This document shows positions 58,446 through 64,000 of a stretch of 64,000 bases of DNA, in pieces. The first letter of the stretch is position 1, and every line of letters starts with the position of its first letter. Source of the stretch: Saccharopolyspora sp. SCSIO 74807 (lineage in GTDB: Bacteria; Actinomycetota; Actinomycetes; Mycobacteriales; Pseudonocardiaceae). Position numbers and translations under genes: made by a program. The stretch spans positions 3,503,501-3,567,500 of the forward strand of contig NZ_CP146100.1 in the NCBI RefSeq assembly GCF_037023755.1, read 5' to 3'. Under the pieces are notes generated by a model that saw nothing but the letters and a program-made list of their open reading frames with translations, did no database searches and was not told the DNA's origin.

Positions 58446-59215
58446 GTCGACCTTGTCCGGTCCCGGCTCGGCCGTCCTGCTCAGAATCCACCTGCCAGTG
58501 TCGTGTCGGGCACTGCGCCTGTCGGTGCTGGGTCGTATCGGCGCCGCCGGTCTGGCGGTGCGGGTGGTCGGCCAACCCGCCGGGCGGAAATCGACGTAGC
58601 CGGTGCCGACCCGTATTGGCCAGGGTACGGGTCGCGGTTGCTCCGGCCCGGTGAACGCTGTTCGTCCGTTGCGTGACGTCGCGGTGGGTGTGACAGGAGT
58701 CATGGTCGTCTTTCGGCCGCGAGTCGTCGACCGCGGCGATCAGAGCACTTCGACCCTGGTCACACTGTGGCACCGGTCTCCCCGGCCGGGTGGTCCGCAG
58801 GCGCGCACGGAGCGTTGAGCGGATCGCAGGGTTAGTCCGTCTCGGCGAATGCGCGTGGCGAGTGTCTCAGCATCGGCGCGCGAAGCCCGTGTCGCGCCCT
58901 GCCCATCGCTTATCCTGGAACTACGTCCTGCGACGTCGGTGTCGGGAAATTCCGATGTTGGCTGCCGCGTTGCCAGGGGGAGGTCCGTCGCAGCCGTGGT
59001 CCGATGCAGGATGCGGAGCGCGCGTGGCGGGCCGATGACGGTCGGGGGGAAGCGACGTGAACACTCTGCGCAGCCTTCCGATCGCGTTCCGAAGTTCAGT
59101 ATGCCCCATAAGAGTGATGTATGGCCGGGTGACGAGCACGGTACCCCGGTGAGGCGTCACAACTGTGTTGCTCGGTCGATAAGCGGACCGGGAGGGAGCT
59201 AGGAAGGCGAGGACG
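58446..59215. other. 770-base regulatory region upstream of ssgB
   Basis: No gene is supported on either strand. It separates the divergent TIGR02611 and SsgA-family genes. Possible control features near ssgB are AGTGATGTAT...GGGTGACG around 59112-59134 and GTGA-GGCG-TCAC (59149-59160), which resemble paired AGTGA/TCACC half-sites of BldD. A GGTCACAC-TGTGGCACC motif lies near 58760. Confidence 0.4.
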
Positions 59216-59641
59216 ATGCGAAACGATCACGTGACTCTCCGTTCGACAGCGGTGTTCGACCTGCTGGCGCCGCAGACGCCTGCCGTGCCGGTGCAGGTGG
59301 AGCTGCGTTACGACACCCGCGATCCGTACGCCGTGGTCGCCGCGTTCCGCACCGGCCGTGCCGGGTGGGTCGAGTGGGTCTTCGCCCGCGATCTGCTGGC
59401 CGACGGGCTGATCGCGCACGCAGGCGAGGGCGACGTGAGTATCCGCCCTGCGGTGGACGACCCCGAGGTCGTCACGATCGAGCTCAGCTCCCCGTCGGGG
59501 CACGCCGTGTTCGAGGCTTCCGCGCAGGAGCTGGCGGACTTCCTGGACCGCACCTACGACGTCGTCGTGCCGGGCAACGAGAACCTCTGGGTCAACGTCG
59601 ACGACGCCTTGACCCGGCTGCTCCCGCACGACCTGTCCTGA
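59216..59641 (+). CDS. ssgB: SsgA-family sporulation/cell division regulator (SsgB-like)
   Basis: 141 residues. VPVQVELRYDTRDPYAVVAAFRTGRAGWVEWVFARDLLADGLIAHAGEGDVSIRP is the hallmark of SsgA-like proteins; the C-terminal part (VVTIELSSPSGHAVFEASAQELADFLDRTYDVVVPGNE) matches SsgB, which recruits FtsZ to sporulation septa in Streptomyces with SsgA. Length and lone position favour SsgB, the most conserved member. GAGGACG precedes the ATG. The long upstream region suggests elaborate developmental control. Confidence 0.88.
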   Translation: MRNDHVTLRSTAVFDLLAPQTPAVPVQVELRYDTRDPYAVVAAFRTGRAGWVEWVFARDLLADGLIAHAGEGDVSIRPAVDDPEVVTIELSSPSGHAVFEASAQELADFLDRTYDVVVPGNENLWVNVDDALTRLLPHDLS

Positions 59642-59799
59642 CGAGTCGGCTTTCTGACCAGGGCGAAGCGGCTCGGCGGCGGCTTCGTCCGGGGTGGACG
59701 ACCCCCCTTTTGATCGCTCCGCGGAGCGTGGTCTAAAGTTCTCTGTGCAACGCGGCGATGGGCTCCGGCAGCCGGGACGGAGTTTTCACCGCAGCGCAC

Positions 59800-59872
59800 G
59801 CGGATGTAGCGCAGCTGGTAGCGCATCACCTTGCCAAGGTGAGGGTCGCGGGTTCGAGTCCCGTCATCCGCT
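59800..59872 (+). tRNA. tRNA-Gly (GCC)
   Basis: Acceptor GCGGATG/CATCCGC, D stem GCGC/GCGC, anticodon stem TCACC/GGTGA with loop TTGCCAA (anticodon GCC), T arm GCGGG-TTCGAGT-CCCGT; discriminator T. CCA is not encoded. Confidence 0.96.
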
Positions 59873-59964
59873 CTGGGAAACCCTCCGGGCCGTACCGGTG
59901 GTTCCGGGCACTCGGCACTCGGCGCTCGGCAGCACGGATCACGGCCCAAGACAGGCCCCAACGC

Positions 59965-60036
59965 GGCGGAGTGGCCGAGTGGCTTAGGCAAGGGCCTGCA
60001 AAGCCCTGTACGCGGGTTCGATTCCCGCCTCCGCCT
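59965..60036 (+). tRNA. tRNA-Cys (GCA)
   Basis: Acceptor GGCGGAG/CTCCGCC, anticodon stem AGGGC/GCCCT with loop CTGCAAA (anticodon GCA), T arm CGCGGG-TTCGATT-CCCGC; discriminator T, as is normal for Cys. It ends one base before the next tRNA. Confidence 0.95.
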
Positions 60037-60037
60037 C

Positions 60038-60112
60038 GCGCGATTAGCTCAGTGGGAGAGCGCTACCTTGACACGGTAGAGGTCACTGGTTCAATCCCAG
60101 TATCGCGCACCA
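60038..60112 (+). tRNA. tRNA-Val (GAC), attachment site of an integrative element
   Basis: Acceptor GCGCGAT/ATCGCGC, D stem GCTC/GAGC, anticodon stem CTACC/GGTAG with loop TTGACAC (anticodon GAC), T arm ACTGG-TTCAATC-CCAGT, then ACCA: the CCA end is encoded, unlike the other three tRNAs here. An integrase gene points at its 3' end. Confidence 0.96.
60076..60112 (+). other. probable attachment (att) core
   Basis: The 3' half of tRNA-Val(GAC), from the anticodon arm to CCA, is the likely crossover region because the integrase gene begins its 3' end only 50 bases away. The matching repeat at the far end of the element is outside the window, so the exact core cannot be set. Confidence 0.5.
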
Positions 60113-60130
60113 ATTCTTTATGCAGGTCAG

Positions 60131-60163
60131 CGGCCTTGCTCCTCCAAGGGGTGGGGCCGTTTT
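60131..60163. terminator. hairpin with T-run between tRNA-Val and integrase
   Basis: CGGCC (60131-60135) pairs with GGCCG (60155-60159), CCTTG with CAAGG inside, followed on the plus strand by TTTT (60160-60163). It can end the tRNA transcript and overlaps the integrase stop codon on the other strand. Confidence 0.6.
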
Positions 60164-61496
60164 AGCTTGCGAATGGCGATGAAATGGCGATTAGGTCTTC
60201 ATCGGTGGCTAGGCTGGCTCGAAGCCGCGGGATCCACAGCAGGAGTTGCGCGCGTTCCGTGACCGACAGCGAGGCGACGGATTTCACCCAACGCGTTTCC
60301 AACGACTGAAGTAGGTCTTCAGTCATCGCCGGAGTGACGTGGTCGTAGACCCGGGCAATGCCCTTCATCTTCTGCCCAAGCCGGGCTCGGCGAGCGACCT
60401 CGGGCACCCCGTCCTCGGTCAACCACGTGTTGTGGCTGTGTCGGCCTTCGTGGAAGCTGAAATCGGACAAGATCGCCGGGGCGTGCCTACTGTGTCGGGG
60501 CTCGTCTGGCCGCACCCCGTCCCAGGCGGGACGCCAACAGCGTTGCCGGAAGTTCGACCGGCGAAGTGGTGCTCGGTCCGGGGTGCAGAACACCCAAGGG
60601 CTGTCGTGCGAGTGCATCAGCGTCTCGTACGCCGTGGCAATGCCAGGCGGCAGCGGTACCCACCGGGTCCCGGCTGGGCTCTTCGTTCGCCCCCTCTTGG
60701 CCGCTTTTCCCCGTCGCTTCGGACGTTGTGAAGCCGATGCTGGGATGATGCCTTCGAGCGCACCTCCTGGCCCGACTCGGCGGCCCCCCTTGAACAGGTT
60801 CCCACCGATCTCCTTGAGCGGTTCCTGGATGCAGATCGCTCGGTTTTCTCGGTCGTACTCATGTCGTTGCTGGCCGACCAGCTCGCTCCAGCGTGCCCCG
60901 GTGTAGAGGTCCATGAGGCAAAGGACGACCCCCGACAGCCCAGCGGTGGTGTGCAGGCGCATAGCGGCGCGGAGAGCTTGGACTGGGTTCGCGACCAGCC
61001 GATCTGACTCATAGGCACCGGAGGTGACTCGGATCCCTGAGCACGGGTTGGCAGGCATGCAACGAGCTCTGACGGCTGCGTTCAACATCGTGGAAAACGT
61101 CGCGAAAACGGACGCCACGGTCGAATCTGCGTAGTCATCGTGGAGCTCCGACACCCACTTCTCGATCTCCACGTAGTTGTTGAAGATCCCGATCAGTGGC
61201 CACGCGGACCACTGCGGTAGCAGCTGCGAATCCAGGTGGGACTTGTACTTGGCGAGAGTGCTGGGTTCCAGCCGTGGTGCCAAGGCATCGAGAAACTCGC
61301 GTGCGAACGTGCCGAACGGCGTCTCGCCATCGCGAGGGTCGATCCACATGTGCCGGCGAATCAGTGCTTCCTGCTCGTTGCCCCAGTTCTTGGCTGCTCT
61401 CTCGGAGGGGAACCCGGACTTGCTGCCCCAGGTCCCGTCAGGGCGCTTGAACCGGGCGCGCCATCCTCCGCTGTCGTCTTGTTGGCCGTAGGCCAT
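60162..61496 (-). CDS. int: tyrosine site-specific integrase
   Basis: 444 residues from ATG at 61496 (AAGGAAG upstream). The N-terminal AP2-like/SAM-like arm (GWRARFKRPDGTWGSKSGFPSERAAKNWGNE, FAREFLDALAPRLEPSTLAKYKSHL) is followed by the catalytic domain: Arg in DLYTGARWSELVG, HxxR in FHEGRHSHNTWL, and nucleophile Tyr in IARVYDHVTPAM. The usual LGH before the tyrosine reads LGQK, so the third conserved His is Gln. It inserts and, with the excisionase, excises the element at tRNA-Val. Its 3' end faces the tRNA, the standard layout in actinomycete integrative elements. Confidence 0.92.
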   Translation of the reverse strand: MAYGQQDDSGGWRARFKRPDGTWGSKSGFPSERAAKNWGNEQEALIRRHMWIDPRDGETPFGTFAREFLDALAPRLEPSTLAKYKSHLDSQLLPQWSAWPLIGIFNNYVEIEKWVSELHDDYADSTVASVFATFSTMLNAAVRARCMPANPCSGIRVTSGAYESDRLVANPVQALRAAMRLHTTAGLSGVVLCLMDLYTGARWSELVGQQRHEYDRENRAICIQEPLKEIGGNLFKGGRRVGPGGALEGIIPASASQRPKRRGKAAKRGRTKSPAGTRWVPLPPGIATAYETLMHSHDSPWVFCTPDRAPLRRSNFRQRCWRPAWDGVRPDEPRHSRHAPAILSDFSFHEGRHSHNTWLTEDGVPEVARRARLGQKMKGIARVYDHVTPAMTEDLLQSLETRWVKSVASLSVTERAQLLLWIPRLRASLATDEDLIAISSPFAS

Positions 61497-61584
61497 GCCC
61501 ACTTCCTTCCTTGCTCTTTCCCTCTTGTGAAGCCACCTCGGCAGACGTGCCAGGGTGGACATTTGTGTGGGGCTGTGCCCCGGG

Positions 61585-61935
61585 TCAGGCCGCCCGAAAC
61601 CCGTTCCCTTTCCCCTGCCCCTGAGACGCGGGCGTTTTCCTGGCGAGCCGTACGATTTCTGCGGCGTCCTCGCGGCTGAACCGGTAGTGCTTCCCGAACC
61701 TGCGGTGCGGGATGAGCCCTGCTGCTGCCTGCTCCTTCAACGTGCGTGGCGATAGCCGCAGGAGGTCTCCGAGCTGTTCCGCGGTGAGCAATGCATCGGG
61801 GTCATGCGGCGCATGTTCGGCAAGTGCGCGGACGGCGCCAGCTAGTTCACGAGCCGCCGAGGCGAGTTCCGTCGCTGCCGGGATCGTGTCGGCGTCCGGA
61901 GTAGCGGCATCGGCGAGCGGATCGTGCGGGTTCAT
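61585..61935 (-). CDS. xis: excisionase-type helix-turn-helix protein
   Basis: 116 residues. The C-terminal part LLTAEQLGDLLRLSPRTLKEQAAAGLIPHRRFGKHYRFSREDAAEIVRLAR is a MerR/excisionase-family helix-turn-helix. The N-terminal 45 residues form an Ala-rich helix (ATELASAARELAGAVRALAEHA). It lies 88 bases upstream of the integrase on the same strand, as expected for Xis. The 162 bases upstream (61936-62097) contain no gene. Confidence 0.85.
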   Translation of the reverse strand: MNPHDPLADAATPDADTIPAATELASAARELAGAVRALAEHAPHDPDALLTAEQLGDLLRLSPRTLKEQAAAGLIPHRRFGKHYRFSREDAAEIVRLARKTPASQGQGKGNGFRAA

Positions 61936-62097
61936 GTGGCAGCCCCCTCAACCCTGTCGCGAGCGTCGCGGCGGGAAGCGTAACGCCGGCGGGCTGGATT
62001 GAGTCGCGACTGCCGCGTCACACACCTCTGCACAGCCTTCCGGTTATGCCGTTGTGCTGGGGGAAAACGCGTGTTGCTGGCGGCACACACCTTGTTT

Positions 62098-63174
62098 TCA
62101 AGCAACGCTGGCTCCCGGATTCGTTTCGTCGTTTAGCTCGGTGCGTCCGTTCTGTTGCTGGAGTCGCCGCAGGAAGATGTCGTGGTAATCGGCCCGCAGA
62201 TCGATTCCCTGGAAGGACCGGCCCAGCCGTCGGGCGGCGAGGCCGGTAGTTCCTGCTCCCGAGAAGGGGTCCAGGACACCGCCATCTTCAGGGCAGCCGA
62301 CCGCAATACAACGCTGTGGAAGGTCGACCGGAAATGGGGCGCAATGCGCCTCCGGTAGTGGTCGCGTGGATATCGACCAGATGTCTCCGATGTTCTTCCC
62401 GGTCCCTCGTGGTTTCCAGGGCGATCGGATTGTGTGCGGCTTGTTGCCTCCGCGATGGTTCTTCCGATGCTCTGGACGGTTCGGTGTCAACGGTTCGAGC
62501 GCGTGGGCTGCGTTGAAGTAATAGTCCGGCTGCTTTACCAAGAGGAAAACCATCTCGTAGCGTGAGGAGAAGCGATCTGATGCCGGGTCCGGTATGGCGT
62601 TGGGCTTGTGCCAGACCATCGCGTTGCGAATGATCCACCCATCTTGTTGCAAAGTCAGAGCAGTCCGCCACGGAATGCCCATCAGGCTCTTGTGACGCAC
62701 CACCGCGGATCCCGCGTCGGCCGTGATTCGGCGCGTGTTTCCTGTGCCGCTGTTGTGGTAGCTGAAACTGTCCCGGACATTGAGCCAGTAGGTTCCTCGT
62801 GGTGTGAGAAGGCGCCAGGTTTCCGCGCTCACCTCTCGCAGTCGATCAATGTAGTCATCGATGGTTGGTTCCAGACCATATTGTCGATCGTGCGCAAGAG
62901 CACCGCACTTCCTGCAGTTCTTGTTCACGCTCGAATGAAGCCACGACGATACCCGTTTCTTGGTAGTCCGGCGTTGATGGGGTGTGGTCCCCAAGGTGTG
63001 TCGGCAATCCGGGTTTCCGCCGATCCAAACTGCGGTTCCGTAATCGCGCAATCCCCAGTGGGGTGGCGAGGTGACGACACAATCCACCGAAGAGCTGGGA
63101 AGTGATGCCATGACCTGAAGCGCGTCACCGAGATGCAATTCGATGGTCTCGTCGCGATAGTAGAGACTGTTCAT
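62098..63174 (-). CDS. site-specific DNA methyltransferase (beta-class order)
   Basis: 358 residues. Catalytic motif IV is VVTSPPHWGLRDYG (residues 33-46, SPPH instead of SPPY), and SAM motif I is near the end (GVLDPFSGAGTTGLAARRLG), the order of beta-class N4-cytosine/N6-adenine methyltransferases. Between them are C-x-H and CRKCGALAH groups that may bind zinc, and IPWRTALTLQQDGWIIRNAMVWHKPNAIP, typical of the family. No restriction gene is adjacent so far. The start overlaps the stop of the upstream gene as ATGA. GC content is lower than in the chromosome. It may protect or mark the element's DNA. Confidence 0.88.
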   Translation of the reverse strand: MNSLYYRDETIELHLGDALQVMASLPSSSVDCVVTSPPHWGLRDYGTAVWIGGNPDCRHTLGTTPHQRRTTKKRVSSWLHSSVNKNCRKCGALAHDRQYGLEPTIDDYIDRLREVSAETWRLLTPRGTYWLNVRDSFSYHNSGTGNTRRITADAGSAVVRHKSLMGIPWRTALTLQQDGWIIRNAMVWHKPNAIPDPASDRFSSRYEMVFLLVKQPDYYFNAAHALEPLTPNRPEHRKNHRGGNKPHTIRSPWKPRGTGKNIGDIWSISTRPLPEAHCAPFPVDLPQRCIAVGCPEDGGVLDPFSGAGTTGLAARRLGRSFQGIDLRADYHDIFLRRLQQQNGRTELNDETNPGASVA

Positions 63175-63953
63175 GCGACACCTCGCTGCGGAGTTTCTTC
63201 ATGACGTGCGGTGTTGGGAAGTCGGAAAACCAGCACGTCAAGATGGGCCGAGATGGCTGTGGTACGGCCGTGAATATCGGTATTTTCCGGGAGGTGCCCA
63301 GCGCGGCTGACGACTCTCGGGCGCACCCGATTTCCTCGAATAGGTGCGGTCAGAGCGATGCAGTGGTCGGCGGGGACGAGGCCGATTGCGTCGGCGGCGT
63401 CGCCGACTTTGTCGGGTAGGTCGAGCAGCCTTCCGTGGCGCCGCCAGGGCCGGCAGGTGATGACGATGTGCCCGCCGGGCCAGACCCAGTCGGCGGCGGC
63501 ATCCAGGTCCTCGTATAGCCCGACGAGCACCCGGCTGGGGTCGCTGGCCGGGGTGTGCCGCAGGCCGGTGAGCACGAGGTCGACGGCGCCCGGCAGTTCG
63601 GCGGCGCGGGGGTCGTCGACGCTGTCCAGCAGGGTCGCGGTGCCGACCGGGCCAGCGAGGCGGGCAAGATCGAGGTTGGCTTCCAGGGCGGATTCCCACC
63701 GGGGCTCGGCGGGCAGGCCGAGCGCGTCTCGGCCTGCCCGGAGGGCTTCGGCCAGGACCAGTCCCGGTCCCGGGTTGGGGTCGCAGACGGTGTCGCCGGG
63801 GGCGGTGTAGGTGGTGATGATCCGCCGCGCGACGTCCGGGGTCAGGGCGGTGTCGGCGCGGGTGGCCCCGACGTGCCGATCCGCGATCTGCCGGGCTGGG
63901 GTGGTGTGGCCGGTGTCCCAAACGCTGGCGGGACGCAGGAAGGCCTTAGGCAT
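63171..63953 (-). CDS. degenerate TRM11/DNA-methylase-like protein
   Basis: 260 residues. The layout is that of actinomycete element-borne methylases (start with SVWDTGHTTPARQ, then TPDVARRIITTYTAPGDTVCDPNPGPGLVLAEALRAGRDALGL). The glycine-rich motif that should read DPxxGxGTT is DPNPGPGLV (58-66), and the catalytic (N/S/D)PPY position is VLTGLRHTP (127-135). Both motifs are damaged, so methyl transfer is unlikely. The C-terminal part has ADWVWPGGHIVITCRPWRRHG. It is coupled by ATGA to the intact methyltransferase, which suggests a partner or recognition role (inference). Confidence 0.7.
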   Translation of the reverse strand: MPKAFLRPASVWDTGHTTPARQIADRHVGATRADTALTPDVARRIITTYTAPGDTVCDPNPGPGLVLAEALRAGRDALGLPAEPRWESALEANLDLARLAGPVGTATLLDSVDDPRAAELPGAVDLVLTGLRHTPASDPSRVLVGLYEDLDAAADWVWPGGHIVITCRPWRRHGRLLDLPDKVGDAADAIGLVPADHCIALTAPIRGNRVRPRVVSRAGHLPENTDIHGRTTAISAHLDVLVFRLPNTARHEETPQRGVA

Positions 63954-64000
63954 GGCGGTCCTCCGTGGACAGGGTCGAGCGGCGGAAGACGCTGGCGGTG
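63946..64000 (-). CDS. 3' end of a further element gene (partial)
   Basis: In the frame ending with TAA at 63948-63946 the last codons read TASVFRRSTLSTEDRHA, overlapping the start of the degenerate methylase by 8 bases. Such overlap is usual for coupled genes of the element, but only 17 codons are visible, so this is tentative. Confidence 0.3.
   Translation of the reverse strand, partial: TASVFRRSTLSTEDRHA

Larger units (their letters stand above)
60113..64000. mobile_element. left end of a tRNA-integrated element (AICE or prophage)
   Basis: Contains integrase, excisionase, two overlapping methyltransferase-family genes and the start of another gene, all on the minus strand and running off the window. 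Base composition of the methyltransferase part (62.1-63.2 kb) is visibly lower in GC than the chromosome. No replication or transfer gene is visible yet, so AICE and prophage cannot be told apart. Confidence 0.8.

Overview
The window is very GC-rich DNA in which nearly every reading frame is open, so long antisense frames are common. It reads as the chromosome of a mycothiol-using, sporulating actinomycete, most likely Pseudonocardiales (Saccharopolyspora-like). The grounds are an S-(hydroxymethyl)mycothiol dehydrogenase, an SsgA-family sporulation regulator, F420/LLM enzymes, DUF397/DUF5753 regulators, a DUF574 methyltransferase, many GTG/TTG starts, and start codons 6-8 bases after a -10 box (leaderless mRNAs). 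The genus is inferred from gene content only.

Layout. 0.1-2.7 kb (minus): a coupled envelope-stress cluster of RibD-like reductase, ECF sigma factor, a zinc anti-sigma/Asp23 fusion, Asp23, and a partial small Asp23-like gene. 2.8-8.2 kb: ZapE-like ATPase, ornithine aminotransferase, lactonase, membrane Ser/Thr kinase. 8.4-12.0 kb: ribose-type ABC importer operon. 12.1-15.9 kb: lipoprotein, glycosyltransferase relic, PrxQ, DJ-1/PfpI, Rv2629/Balon-type ribosome hibernation factor, DUF2795 protein. 16-21 kb: LacI regulator, DUF5753 with two DUF397 genes, hydrolase, Fpg/Nei glycosylase. 21.1-24.7 kb (minus): four-gene cassette of XRE regulator, HExxH metallopeptidase, MAB_1171c-type membrane protein and an atypical P450. 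25-28.4 kb: 3-hydroxybutyryl-CoA dehydrogenase, hydrolase, quinone oxidoreductase, TetR. 28.4-31.9 kb: GntR regulator and a probable glutarate operon (CoA-transferase plus glutaryl-CoA dehydrogenase). 32-36 kb: SDR, amidase, MFS. 36-41 kb: DUF574 methyltransferase, mscR with its MBL hydrolase, a two-component pair. 41-48 kb: Gfo/Idh/MocA oxidoreductase, phosphoketolase and acetate kinase, Tat-exported GH2 enzyme. 48-58 kb: a patchwork including Ppx/GppA, L-2-hydroxyglutarate oxidase, a PepE homologue without its catalytic Ser and His, two gene relics and a glycosyltransferase. 57.9-60.1 kb: tRNA-Val(CAC), the ssgB region, and tRNAs Gly, Cys and Val(GAC). From the end of tRNA-Val(GAC) to the window edge lies the left end of an integrative element: tyrosine integrase, excisionase, a DNA methyltransferase and an overlapping degenerate methyltransferase-like gene.

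The strongest non-gene signals are these. A family of about 51-bp palindromes sits at the ends of genes, and one copy carries compensating changes in both arms. A 12-bp perfect palindrome lies on the -10 box of the glutarate operon. A 16-bp inverted pair flanks the TetR/oxidoreductase divergent region, and its 11-bp core recurs before hbd. An 80-base hairpin lies between the XRE and hbd genes. Functions are assigned by recognising family motifs in the translations; no database search was run.
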